Positions 1 through 7,894 of a DNA stretch of 64,000 bases are shown piece by piece. Both the position numbers and the translations under genes were made by a program. The number at the start of each line of letters is the position of its first letter. Positions within the stretch are counted from its first letter, which is position 1. The notes below the pieces were generated by a model. It was not told the DNA's origin and ran no database searches. It saw only the letters and a list, made by a program, of their open reading frames with translations. The DNA is from MGBC163016 sp964518575 (GTDB taxonomy: Bacteria; Actinomycetota; Coriobacteriia; Coriobacteriales; Eggerthellaceae), in assembly GCA_964518575.1 (NCBI GenBank), contig CAZFGW010000001.1:1-64000 (forward strand), in the 5' to 3' direction.

Positions 1-183
1 GACTTGTTCGGTGACTTGTTCGGTCTTCCCGATAGCGGGCGTATTTCTTTGTTCGCAAATCCAATCAAGGTGCATAAAGCGATTCTTGAGCTCGGGATTT
101 TCTCATGCGCGGATGAGGGGTTACCAGATCGCCCTGATCGCATGATGCGCTTTTGGAGCTATAGCCTTACCAACAACCCTTGA
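1..183 (+). CDS. C-terminal fragment of an unrecognised protein, cut by window start
   Basis: An open frame runs from base 1 to a TGA at 181-183 and gives the last 60 residues of a protein whose start lies outside the window. The visible part starts with a tandem 12-bp duplication that encodes DLFG twice, followed by a mixed-charge tail ending SYSLTNNP. No motif is recognisable. The next 60 bases hold two copies of AGTCTCGTCCCA, near 183 and 226, flanking a short hairpin with arms CATTTT and AAAATG. I cannot assign a function, and the coding status rests only on the open frame. Confidence 0.4.
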   Translation, partial: DLFGDLFGLPDSGRISLFANPIKVHKAILELGIFSCADEGLPDRPDRMMRFWSYSLTNNP

Positions 184-243
184 GTCTCGTCCCATTTTCG
201 CCCCAAAATGGCTGGAAACAGTCAAGTCTCGTCCCAGGTTATG

Positions 244-275
244 AAAAGAGGTCAGAGGAAATAACCTCTGACCTC
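244..275 (-). terminator. Intrinsic terminator of the tRNA-fMet gene
   Basis: On the minus strand a 9-bp perfect stem (GGTCAGAGG / CCTCTGACC) with a 6-base loop is followed by TCTTTT. It lies directly downstream of the tRNA 3' end, as expected for a single-gene tRNA transcript. Confidence 0.8.
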
Positions 276-283
276 GTCATTCT

Positions 284-360
284 TGGTCGCGGGGGCTGGA
301 TTTGAACCAACGACCTCCGGGTTATGAGCCCGGCGAGCTACCAGACTGCTCCACCCCGCA
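284..360 (-). tRNA. Initiator tRNA-fMet (CAT)
   Basis: A 77-nt cloverleaf with encoded CCA. It shows the initiator hallmarks: three consecutive G-C pairs in the anticodon stem (GGG/CCC) around CTCATAA, and no Watson-Crick pair at 1-72. Apart from a few positions the sequence matches the E. coli initiator. Position 1 is U and position 72 is G, giving a wobble rather than the C1xA72 mismatch of E. coli; weak pairing here is what the formyltransferase recognises. A terminator follows immediately. Confidence 0.93.
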
Positions 361-447
361 CTATGCACTTCCGGAAACGATCATCTGGTTTTATCTCGGA
401 AGCGAGTAATCATAATAACCCAACTGGGGAAAAATGCAACCGAGATT

Positions 448-509
448 CGTGAGATAGGCACCATGATTGGGGTGTTCATAATGGCGAAGGCGGATGAACC
501 TATCTCACG
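448..509. repeat. 11-bp inverted repeat at the uspA 3' end
   Basis: CGTGAGATAGG (448-458) and its exact complement CCTATCTCACG (499-509) are separated by 40 bases. The right arm contains the stop codon of the universal stress protein gene. There is no U-run, so it may be an mRNA 3'-end structure or a site rather than a classical terminator. Confidence 0.45.
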
Positions 510-979
510 GTTACAACAGGGATATCGCATTCGTGAAGAACGGCATAGCTGACGCTGCCGAGCATCGCGCGCAACGGACCGAGCCCGCGCCTGCCCATCA
601 CGATCATATCGACGTTGTTCTCTTTCGCGTAATCGCAGATCCCATAGGCTGGTTTTGCAGCGACCACCGCAACGATGTCGTACGAGCATGCAAATTCGCT
701 GAGTGTATCCCCAATGCTCTCCTTGAGATTGCGAATCGTCTCGGTTTTAGCCTTCTCAAGAACGAGGTCGAACGTTTCTGTATCCGCATATACCTGCGGA
801 ACGCCGACCACTGGCTGAATGGGAGAATCCAAAGGTGCCGCGAACGAATTGACGGGTATGACCGAAACCACGTGCAGTTTAGCCTCGGGATCATCGCCGA
901 TAAGGTTTTGCGCCACCGCAAGCGCCTCTTCAGAGGGTTCGGATCCGTCGTAAGCGACCATGATGTTTTTGTACAGCAT
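500..979 (-). CDS. Universal stress protein, UspA family
   Basis: A 159-residue single Usp domain. The N-terminus LYKNIMVAYDGSEPSE is the usual first strand and loop. The C-terminal part carries the nucleotide-loop pattern G-x2-G-x9-G-S (MGRRGLGPLRAMLGSVS), which predicts ATP binding. Proteins of this family are small cytoplasmic factors tied to stress or energy limitation. The ATG at 979 was chosen because AAAGGGG lies just upstream and family proteins begin at this strand; the open frame continues 12 codons further. It is monocistronic and divergent from the amidohydrolase gene, with a 390-bp repeat-containing gap between them. Confidence 0.9.
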   Translation of the reverse strand: MLYKNIMVAYDGSEPSEEALAVAQNLIGDDPEAKLHVVSVIPVNSFAAPLDSPIQPVVGVPQVYADTETFDLVLEKAKTETIRNLKESIGDTLSEFACSYDIVAVVAAKPAYGICDYAKENNVDMIVMGRRGLGPLRAMLGSVSYAVLHECDIPVVTVR

Positions 980-1158
980 ACGATCCCCTTTCGCCATAAT
1001 CCGGTGTGACCACATGGTAGGGCATATTCGCAGGCGTCATGGCAGCAGCAGGATTTTGTATCAATTGCGTTAACGCCGTTGGTAGCGAAAACCCATGGCG
1101 AAAATGAGCGGGTTCCCCAACGGGGCGTAACCAAATATGGGGCGTCGCCGTTGTACAG

Positions 1159-1194
1159 CGGGCGAAATGAATCTCGCCCCAACATCAACCTGAG
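1159..1194. repeat. REP-like palindrome, solo copy A
   Basis: GCGGGCGAAATGAATCTCGC followed by CCCAACATCAACCTGA. It matches the right half of the window's REPIN-like repeat with one change in the stem. Read on the minus strand, GTTG precedes the hairpin. It is intergenic. Confidence 0.75.
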
Positions 1195-1263
1195 CCATTT
1201 TCCCATTTAATAAAACATCTCACCCAGAAACGATCACCAGAATTAAATGAATGAACCTTTGGC

Positions 1264-1290
1264 AGGCGAGGTGAATCTCGCGCTCGCGTC
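1264..1290. repeat. REP-like palindrome, solo copy B (diverged)
   Basis: AGGCGAGGTGAATCTCGCGC followed by TCGCGTC. It is a diverged half-copy sharing its right flank (CGCTCGCGTC) with the copy near 43380. Confidence 0.65.
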
Positions 1291-1366
1291 TCTGCCCAAG
1301 TCGTATTATGGTTGAATCCTTATTGAGCACGAACGGGTTCGCAATGAGAACAGGAGCCAACGAACA

Positions 1367-2200
1367 ATGCAGGTGATCGATTGCCACTGCCATATCTATC
1401 CTGAGAAGATCGCTGAGCGCGCGGTGCAGAATGTCAGCGATTTCTACGACATCCATCGGTGCCCTCAGGGAGGAACGGTCACTGACCTTCTGGGCGGCTG
1501 CGAACACACGCCGATCAACCGGTTCATCGTCCACTCCGTTGCCACGAAGCCCGACCAGGTTCAGTCCATCAACAACTTCATCGCCGAGGAATGCACAAAG
1601 CATCCCGAACTCATCGGATTTATGACCTTGCACCAGGATTTCGAGGACCCGGAAGCCGAGATCGAACGCGCGCAGGCTCTCGGACTTGTCGGCATCAAGC
1701 TGCACCCTGACACGCAGCGGGTCGACATGGACGATCCCCGGCTCATGCGCATCTATGAGATCGCAGAAGGAAAGCTCCCCATCATCATGCATTGCGGCGA
1801 TTACCGCTACGACTACTCCCACCCACGCCGCATGAAACGCATCCTGCACACCTTCCCCAACCTCGTCGTGGATGCAGCGCATTTCGGGGGCTGGTCGGTA
1901 TTCGACCTCGGGCTCGAGTATCTCATTGACGAGGATTGTTTCGTCGATGTCTCCAGCGCCATGGCGTTTATCGGCGCGAAGCGTACCGCGGAAATATGCC
2001 GCGAATACGGCGTTGAACGCGTCATGTTCGGAAGCGACTACCCGCTTTGGAACCCAGCGGCGGAATATGAGTTTTTCACGAACTGCGGCTTTACCGACGA
2101 TGAACTTGAGCTGATGCTCTCACAAAATGCGCTCCGCTTTATCGGCGAGGCAGAGGCTACCGATTCAGTTCAGCAGCAATCTTCTGAGCAGCCTTCGTGA
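1367..2200 (+). CDS. Amidohydrolase family protein (metal-dependent hydrolase)
   Basis: A 277-residue TIM-barrel hydrolase of the amidohydrolase-2 type. Residues 5-9 (DCHCH) give the metal-binding HxH on strand 1, a later histidine occurs in IIMHCGDY near 142, and the strand-8 aspartate is in GSDYPLWNP near 220. A family member of this type would be cytoplasmic and act on a small C-N, C-C or ester substrate; the substrate cannot be read from the sequence. ATG follows AACAGGAG at 8-10 bases. The last 44 bp overlap the 3' end of the convergent shikimate-kinase-like gene. The C-terminal tail is Ser/Gln-rich. Confidence 0.85.
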   Translation: MQVIDCHCHIYPEKIAERAVQNVSDFYDIHRCPQGGTVTDLLGGCEHTPINRFIVHSVATKPDQVQSINNFIAEECTKHPELIGFMTLHQDFEDPEAEIERAQALGLVGIKLHPDTQRVDMDDPRLMRIYEIAEGKLPIIMHCGDYRYDYSHPRRMKRILHTFPNLVVDAAHFGGWSVFDLGLEYLIDEDCFVDVSSAMAFIGAKRTAEICREYGVERVMFGSDYPLWNPAAEYEFFTNCGFTDDELELMLSQNALRFIGEAEATDSVQQQSSEQPS

Positions 2201-2681
2201 TGGGAAGTCCATTGATATCAACGGTGATATCGGCGTACTTCTCATAGAGCGGCACGCGCTCATCGTAAAGCTCAGAGAGGCTCATCATGCCCTCATTCTT
2301 CATCACGACGCCCCGTTCCGAGAAATCCGAAAGCCGCTCCTCTAATTCGGAAAGATCGACCTTCAAATACACGATGGTCCCGCTTTCGGACAAATGCGTT
2401 ATCGCGTCGTGAGAATATACCGCAGAGCCACCCGTTGAGATGACGGTATTCTGAAAATCAAGATCCAGAAGCGCCGCATTCTCCACCTCGATGAAGCCGA
2501 GTGGTCCCAACGTGTCGATCAGGCGCTGCAGCGTTTTGTCACAGCGCTGCTGAATGATCAGATCAACATCCACGAAGTCGTAATTGATGATCTTCGCCAG
2601 CACCACACCGATGGAGGATTTCCCCGAACCGGGCATCCCGATCAAAACGATATTCTTCTTCGCATCCGTTGCTTCAGACAT
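2157..2681 (-). CDS. Shikimate-kinase-like P-loop kinase
   Basis: A 174-residue NMP-kinase fold. The P-loop is GMPGSGKSS (15-23), an acidic DVD follows near 40, STGGS near 83 matches the shikimate-kinase glycine pair, and the C-terminal RVPLYEKYAD matches the arginine-containing helix. True AroK has a conserved FRxxE whose arginine grips shikimate; here that place reads FIEVE. Either the substrate contact is made otherwise or the protein belongs to a kinase-like sister family. No other aromatic pathway gene is nearby. The ATG at 2681 was preferred over the longer frame because GGGAGAG lies 5 bases upstream and family members begin just before the P-loop strand. Confidence 0.75.
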   Translation of the reverse strand: MSEATDAKKNIVLIGMPGSGKSSIGVVLAKIINYDFVDVDLIIQQRCDKTLQRLIDTLGPLGFIEVENAALLDLDFQNTVISTGGSAVYSHDAITHLSESGTIVYLKVDLSELEERLSDFSERGVVMKNEGMMSLSELYDERVPLYEKYADITVDINGLPITKAAQKIAAELNR

Positions 2682-2730
2682 GCATCTCTCCCAACTTGTC
2701 CTATCCCTTGGCACCTTCGCGCCTATCCTA

Positions 2731-3666
2731 CTATTCGAACGCCCCCACATCCTCAACGAGCGCCTCGTCAACTGCACACGGAGGTTTTTTCAGTGGAAAA
2801 ACCTCACTTAAGAGTATCGCACAGAAAATGGAGACGAATCCAAGCACGAGCATGAGTGTTAACTGCTCGCCATAGAGAAACACGCTGAAAAGCACCCCGA
2901 AAACCGATTCGAGGGAAAGCAGAATAGCTGCTTGCGCGGGCAGCATATGCGCGATAGCGATGTTTTGAAACACCAGCGCGATGCATGAGGCGAACACCAC
3001 GAGATAAATCATGTTGAAAATGAAATCCATACTGATTGCTGAGAGCTGCGGAAGCGGCTCGGTGAACAACCCCATAATGATACCGAGAATGCCGCTCACC
3101 CAGAACTGAATCACCGTGAGCACCATGATGTCCGTCGTCTTCGAGCAGACCGATGTTGCCACGATATGGGCGGCGAACATGAAGCCGCAGATGATGGTCA
3201 TGCCATCGCCGAAGCCAAGCGACAACGTATCGCCCGCAAGGGAAACCAGCCCCACCCCGATGATGCACAAAAGGGCAGCGATCAGGTTGTATTTCGTTGG
3301 CTTCCTCTTCGCGATGAACCAAAAGAGAAACGGTACGATCACGCAGTAGATAGCGGTCAGAAACGCATTCTTGCCCGGCGTCGTGTACACGAGCCCCACC
3401 GTTTGGAACCAGTAGGCCAAAAAGATCAGGACACCGAGAAGCGCGCCTGCCAAAAACGCTTTTTTCGTGAACGACGCTCTCATCCGTTTCCAGAAGACCA
3501 GCGTGAGGATGCATCCCGTTATCAGGAACCTGACGCCGATGAGCCAGGACGGCTCCATGACCTCCGTGGCGTCTTTCATGGCAACAAATGACGCGCCCCA
3601 GATGAGCGTGGCGCACACGAGCATCAGCTTATAGATGATAGGAGGCAGCGGCTTTCCGGAACTCAT
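2731..3666 (-). CDS. EamA/DMT-family transporter
   Basis: A 311-residue integral membrane protein with about ten hydrophobic helices in two similar halves, as in drug/metabolite transporters. The first helix contains the EamA signature region TLIWGASFVAMKD, and a second-half glycine/proline-rich repeat ends with LMLVLGFVSIFCAILLSE. It probably exports or imports a small metabolite; the substrate cannot be inferred. The ATG at 3666 was chosen because the frame upstream lacks membrane or EamA features and overlaps the DUF2207 gene; the ribosome site (AAAGAG) is weak and distant. It lies 50 bp upstream of the shikimate-kinase-like gene on the same strand. Confidence 0.85.
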   Translation of the reverse strand: MSSGKPLPPIIYKLMLVCATLIWGASFVAMKDATEVMEPSWLIGVRFLITGCILTLVFWKRMRASFTKKAFLAGALLGVLIFLAYWFQTVGLVYTTPGKNAFLTAIYCVIVPFLFWFIAKRKPTKYNLIAALLCIIGVGLVSLAGDTLSLGFGDGMTIICGFMFAAHIVATSVCSKTTDIMVLTVIQFWVSGILGIIMGLFTEPLPQLSAISMDFIFNMIYLVVFASCIALVFQNIAIAHMLPAQAAILLSLESVFGVLFSVFLYGEQLTLMLVLGFVSIFCAILLSEVFPLKKPPCAVDEALVEDVGAFE

Positions 3667-3706
3667 TTTTTTTCGCACGAATCTCTTTCTAAACCTTACA
3701 GAAAAC

Positions 3707-5722
3707 TTACTTGCAGCTTGCACTGAATGCCTTCGCGAGCGCCTCTGAGAAGCGTCGTGCCAGGCAAATGATGCTGCGACCGCCGCGTCCCACGCAGGGC
3801 ATAATCCAGAGCGTTTCCTCGTCCGTGGGATCGATAATCTTCTTCGCGATCTCTTTCTCGATGCCAAGCAAGACAATCACCGGGACGCATTCCTTGACGG
3901 AATCTCCTGAAATGCTCGCATCCTGCGCTATACGTGCCGCAAACGCCCGTGCCCGCTCATCAAGCGCATTGCCCTTCGGCGTGAGGCGCTTCGTATCGTT
4001 GGCGATAAAGGCGACGATCAAGGCCGCGATGGCGAACAAGATGGTCGCGAACGTGTTTCCTGCTAGAGCGAATGCACCGATTGCAACCAGCGCGCACGCG
4101 ATTGCCACGACAGCCAGAACAGTTTGCGCCTTCTTGCTCCGCGCGTCGAACACCCGAGCGTCAGCAACGCAGCCATCAAGGGTTTCCTGCCAGCTGATGA
4201 GCGCTTTTTTGAACGCCTCCGGATTGCGCTTGCTGTACGCAATAATCTCATCGATTGACACGCTGGGGTATCCTTCGGCGCACACCTCGAAGAGCAAGCG
4301 CAGCGTTTCGCGCTCGGTCGCCGATGTCAGACGATCCTTCGCCTGAGCGGACAAACGGAACCTGACGTTGCTGTACCCCTCCCCCAGGCATGATGTACCC
4401 GGCGAAACGACCTCTGCTTGAATAATTCCGTCGTCGATTGCGCCGATAAGTGCCGCAACGATGTCATCGGTCGACTCATGATTCGACCGAAGTAGCCTTC
4501 CCAACACTGCCGGACCGACCGCGGGTACCTCACGCGCCACCTCTTCATCGGGAAGACGCCGATCGCGTCCGAAAAGCGCATACACCACAATGCTTCCAAT
4601 CAGCACGAACGCGCAGATCAACATCACAACCAGGTCGAGATAAAACGCATTCGAGCGTGCACTCGACCACGTATCTGTCCAGGCAAGCTCCTCTTGCACC
4701 GCCTGATCAAGCCGCGTTCCGCTGTAGGCAATCTTCATTTCAAGAGGAAGATTGCCAAGCCATGATTGCGGGAAGAGCACATGTGCTTGCGCATACTGAC
4801 CGGGCAGAACCTTCGCCACATCGAACACGATCGTACCGTTCGGGAAGATCTCAACACTCCCCTCTGGTCCATGCCCCCACGCTTGCACATTCTGTCCCGG
4901 CGCCACCTCGATACCCTCAGGCAGCGGCAGGACGATGGTGGTCTTCACGTTCTCCATCTCAACATCATCGCGAACGGCGATGTAATCCCAATACAGCTCG
5001 GCTACATCGTCGAACACCCGCACGGCATTCGCGATCGTGTAATCACATTCGAAAGCGATGTTCATCGGCATGTTCTGCATGAACGCGTAGATCGTTTGCC
5101 GCCGAGCGTCGAATGAAACGGCATTGCCCTCAGGGAATTGCAACTGCTCCGAATCCTCCGGATCCGAAGCATTCTCCTTCACGAGAAGATCCATTTTGGC
5201 GGCGATTCCCTCCGTGTCGGTTATCGCCCCGCGCCATGATGTCTGGAACGGGATTTCAGGAAGCGCGGTCCATTCGCCTTCAATACTCCCATCAGCGCCA
5301 AGCGTTGCGTAGCGAACCGAGTTAAGCGTCACTTTCGCATCGGCACTAATGCCGCTGATATTCCACCAGATGGCTCCATAGGCTTCCTCGAATGCGAACG
5401 CGCGCTGTTCGACAACACGCAGTGATCCATCCGTCTGGACCTGCGCCGTCGTTGTGATCTTGGGATTGAGGTAATCGGCGAATGCGTTTTGCACGCCCAT
5501 CATGGAGAAGGAAACAGTAAGGACAAGGGCGAACAACACGTACGCCGCGCGCTTACAAAGCGATGCGCACCTGCTTGGCAGGGTATGACACGTAGGTGCT
5601 GCTATATTCGGCGTAGCATTCGCCGCCGTGCGTACACTCCTTCTGTTCATCCCCTGTATCAACCGAGCAATTCCTTCGCTATATTCCCTGTCATCACGCA
5701 CGCTTAGGCGCGTACGCGACAC
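3707..5722 (-). CDS. DUF2207 membrane protein
   Basis: About 671 residues with the layout of the DUF2207 family. There is a hydrophobic N-terminal signal or anchor near 60-80 ending NAFA, then a large extracytoplasmic beta-rich region starting DYLNPKITTTAQVQTDGSL. A membrane helix lies near 360-382 (LVVMLICAFVLIGSIVVYAL), followed by a cytoplasmic helical region and two adjacent C-terminal helices. The family is common in actinobacteria and has no established function. The first start (GTG, 5722) has a poor ribosome site; an ATG at 5650 is an alternative. The transporter gene starts 40 bp downstream. Confidence 0.8.
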   Translation of the reverse strand: MSRTRLSVRDDREYSEGIARLIQGMNRRSVRTAANATPNIAAPTCHTLPSRCASLCKRAAYVLFALVLTVSFSMMGVQNAFADYLNPKITTTAQVQTDGSLRVVEQRAFAFEEAYGAIWWNISGISADAKVTLNSVRYATLGADGSIEGEWTALPEIPFQTSWRGAITDTEGIAAKMDLLVKENASDPEDSEQLQFPEGNAVSFDARRQTIYAFMQNMPMNIAFECDYTIANAVRVFDDVAELYWDYIAVRDDVEMENVKTTIVLPLPEGIEVAPGQNVQAWGHGPEGSVEIFPNGTIVFDVAKVLPGQYAQAHVLFPQSWLGNLPLEMKIAYSGTRLDQAVQEELAWTDTWSSARSNAFYLDLVVMLICAFVLIGSIVVYALFGRDRRLPDEEVAREVPAVGPAVLGRLLRSNHESTDDIVAALIGAIDDGIIQAEVVSPGTSCLGEGYSNVRFRLSAQAKDRLTSATERETLRLLFEVCAEGYPSVSIDEIIAYSKRNPEAFKKALISWQETLDGCVADARVFDARSKKAQTVLAVVAIACALVAIGAFALAGNTFATILFAIAALIVAFIANDTKRLTPKGNALDERARAFAARIAQDASISGDSVKECVPVIVLLGIEKEIAKKIIDPTDEETLWIMPCVGRGGRSIICLARRFSEALAKAFSASCK

Positions 5723-6018
5723 GGCATTCCGTTGAGTACCAATTATATGGCTTATGACGCTCTTTCGTTAGGTGTCGCGCATGAGGGGCGAACAGACTAT
5801 GGTGGCGGGGATGCAGGAATGGCGGAGGAGTAGGGATTCATTCGCGTCAAGTCCACGCAAAACAATTGCGTTGCAATTCTTTTGCTTTGGGCACTGGCGT
5901 GCCACCTTGACACTCATGGTTAGCGCTGTCGCTCAAGCTTACAGCTCTAATCGAACGGTTCTCATCCCTCGTCTCTAACGATTGAATCCCTGATTTCTTG
6001 GTAAGAAATCAGGGATTC
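5723..6018. other. Intergenic region with duplicated tRNA-Ser 3' end and a long hairpin
   Basis: No gene is seen. The region holds a 22-bp copy of the tRNA-Ser(GCT) 3' end and a 16-bp perfect stem near the tRNA, both listed separately. The bases between them (5840-5980) resemble nothing I recognise. Confidence 0.5.
5818..5839. repeat. Direct repeat of the tRNA-Ser 3' end (possible att scar)
   Basis: The 22 bases at 5818-5839 are identical to 6019-6040, which spans the 3' end of tRNA-Ser(GCT) (TGGCGGAGGAGTAGGGATTC in plus-strand reading, plus two bases). Integrative elements commonly duplicate a tRNA 3' end. No integrase gene lies between the copies, which are only 201 bp apart, so this would be a scar or a decayed site. 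Confidence 0.5.
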
Positions 6019-6020
6019 AA
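5983..6020 (-). terminator. Long hairpin downstream of tRNA-Ser(GCT)
   Basis: A 16-bp perfect stem (GAATCCCTGATTTCTT / AAGAAATCAGGGATTC) around a short loop sits directly after the tRNA 3' end on the minus strand. It probably serves as the tRNA transcript's terminator or processing stem, although the following U-run is weak. Confidence 0.6.
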
Positions 6021-6112
6021 TGGCGGAGGAGTAGGGATTCGAACCCTAGATGCCCTTTTGGGGCATACTCACTTAGCAGGCGAGCACCTTCGGCCAGCTC
6101 GGTCACTCCTCC
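6021..6112 (-). tRNA. tRNA-Ser (GCT)
   Basis: A 92-nt class II tRNA with the acceptor GGAGGAG/CTCCTCC, anticodon GCT in CTGCTAAG, a long variable arm (stem GCCC/GGGC), T-loop GGTTCGAATCC and encoded CCA. It lies divergently next to tadA. Confidence 0.95.
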
Positions 6113-6284
6113 GCGTGCAAACATGAATGATACCTGAGTCAAACACGCAATGTCAATTTTGCGCCCACTTTCATTACGTGCGCGGAATATGCACCAGGAA
6201 TTCCGCTCCCGCAGGCTCTTCCCTCTCCTCGCGCGCGTATTCTGTCACAATAGAGACAACACATTGACGAAGGTAAGGAACGCC

Positions 6285-6791
6285 TTGGACCACCCTGCAT
6301 ACACGGATGAAGACTACATGCGGCTTGCCCTTGCGGAAGCTAGAGCCGCCTTTGATGCAGGCGAGGTACCCATCGGCGCCGTCGTGGTATACGAACCTTT
6401 CGACAAAGGCACGCGCAAGCCACTTGCTGAGCCTACGGTGATTGCGACGGGGCGTAACATGCGCGAGACGGATCTTGACCCCACCGCGCATGCTGAGCTC
6501 ATCGCTATTCGCCGCGCTTCCGAGCACCTTGCATCCTGGCGCTTGTCTGATTGCACCGTCTATGTGACCCTGGAGCCCTGCATTATGTGTGCGGGACTCA
6601 TGCATCAAGCCCGGATCAAGCGCTGTGTCTTCGGAGCATTCGATCCGAAAGCTGGCGCGCTCTCCACCCTCTACACTATCGGCGAGGATCCACGGCTCAA
6701 CCATCAGTTCTCTGTCGAGGGCGGCTGTTTGGAAGATGAATGCGCAACCCTGTTGAAAGATTTCTTCAAAGAAAGGCGTCGGGCGAAATGA
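6285..6791 (+). CDS. tadA: tRNA-specific adenosine deaminase TadA
   Basis: A zinc-dependent deaminase of 168 residues that converts A34 to inosine in tRNA-Arg(ACG). Zinc ligands are visible in HAELIAI and EPCIMCAGL, with the catalytic glutamate in HAE. The C-terminus KDFFKERRRAK is typical. The TTG at 6285 was chosen because AAGGTAAGGA sits 5 bases upstream and the length then fits the family; the open frame extends to 6150. The likely substrate tRNA-Arg(ACG) is itself in this window (14020-14096). The TGA stop overlaps the ispE start as ATGA, so the two genes are probably translationally coupled. Confidence 0.92.
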   Translation: MDHPAYTDEDYMRLALAEARAAFDAGEVPIGAVVVYEPFDKGTRKPLAEPTVIATGRNMRETDLDPTAHAELIAIRRASEHLASWRLSDCTVYVTLEPCIMCAGLMHQARIKRCVFGAFDPKAGALSTLYTIGEDPRLNHQFSVEGGCLEDECATLLKDFFKERRRAK

Positions 6792-7840
6792 CCGTGCATG
6801 GCAACAGTTCTCTTGACCAGGTCGATATGATGCAGCATGCGCGCGAGGCGCAGTGGTCGGCGCTTTCCTTTCTGGGACCGCATTACAAGAAGGCTGTCGC
6901 GCCCGCTAAGGTGAATCTTTTCCTTGCTGTGGGCGAAAAGATGGAGTCGGGCTATCACGAGCTCACAAATATCATGCATGCCCTTGCGCTGCACGATACG
7001 CTTTTCATGGCGGTTGAGCCCTCCGATGCGTCCGATGATGACGAATCATCCGCGGAGCAAACCGCATTTGCTGGTCCTGCTCACAATTTGTCCGTGAGCA
7101 TTGATCTGAGCGACAAGACAAATGCGTTTGCAACGCCGATGCGCATTCCTCCCACCAAGAACCTCGTATTCAAGGCTGTAGATGCGCTCGCGCATGAAAT
7201 GAATCAGCACACACCGCAGCGCATAAGCATTCGCCTTGAGAAGCACATCCCTTCGCAAGCTGGTCTTGCGGGAGGGTCATCCAATGCAGCGGCAGCGCTT
7301 CTGCTGCTCGCAGCATTCTGGGATATCGATTCCCATGACGAACGCGTTGTCTCTTGCGCGCAGAAGTTGGGTGCCGATGTGGTCTTTTTCCTGCATGGAG
7401 GGTGCGGCTTATACACCCATACGGGTGATGTCTACGAGCACCGCTTGCAACCCATGAACCGATCGATTGTCATCGTAAAGCCCGATATAGGCGTGTCCAC
7501 CGTCCGCGCTTACGCACATTTTGATGAAGCGCCACAGTATGCGCCCGAAGACCTCCTGAAAGCTGCCTTTGATGCTACCCGCGCGTGCGATGTACCCTTG
7601 TATAACAACCTCGACACAGCTGCGCTCTCTCTTGCACCCGCCCTTGCCGACGTGCGACAATGGCTGTGCGAGCAAGAGGGCATCACGCCAGAGTCGGTGC
7701 TCATGTGCGGAAGCGGAGCAGCGTTTTTCGCGCTCACCGAGAGCTTCTCGCATGCATCGCGCATTGCCACTAAGGCGAAAGCGGCAGGCTTCTGGGCGAA
7801 ACCGACCACCTGTTCCGCATTGCGCGCAGCAGTGATGTAG
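6788..7840 (+). CDS. ispE: 4-diphosphocytidyl-2-C-methyl-D-erythritol kinase
   Basis: A GHMP-family kinase of the MEP isoprenoid pathway that phosphorylates CDP-ME using ATP. PAKVNLFLAVGEK (about 38-50) is the substrate-binding strand, SQAGLAGGSSNAAAALL (about 157-173) is the glycine-rich ATP loop, and MCGSGAAFFAL near the C-terminus is motif 3. At 350 residues it is longer than the usual 280-310, because of a 35-residue N-terminal lead and an acidic insert (ASDDDESSAEQ, about 77-90). The start is the ATG overlapping the tadA stop. Confidence 0.92.
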   Translation: MTVHGNSSLDQVDMMQHAREAQWSALSFLGPHYKKAVAPAKVNLFLAVGEKMESGYHELTNIMHALALHDTLFMAVEPSDASDDDESSAEQTAFAGPAHNLSVSIDLSDKTNAFATPMRIPPTKNLVFKAVDALAHEMNQHTPQRISIRLEKHIPSQAGLAGGSSNAAAALLLLAAFWDIDSHDERVVSCAQKLGADVVFFLHGGCGLYTHTGDVYEHRLQPMNRSIVIVKPDIGVSTVRAYAHFDEAPQYAPEDLLKAAFDATRACDVPLYNNLDTAALSLAPALADVRQWLCEQEGITPESVLMCGSGAAFFALTESFSHASRIATKAKAAGFWAKPTTCSALRAAVM

Positions 7841-7894
7841 CATCTTGGTCGCGCACGACGAAATACAAGCCAATAGGCACGGAAGAAAGCAGCA

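Larger units (their letters stand above)
1016..1366. other. 351-bp divergent intergenic region with two solo REP palindromes
   Basis: This separates the Usp gene from the amidohydrolase gene and must hold both promoters. I recognise two half-copies of the dispersed repeat (listed separately) and no RNA gene or convincing -35/-10 pair. The amidohydrolase start has an AACAGGAG ribosome site near 1350. Confidence 0.5.

Noticed and set aside
5818..6040. Integrated prophage or island at tRNA-Ser
   Set aside because: Only 201 bp separate the repeats and there is no integrase or phage gene; at most a scar.
6150..6284. Upstream part of the tadA open frame as coding
   Set aside because: It adds 45 residues without family similarity; TTG at 6285 has a much better ribosome site.
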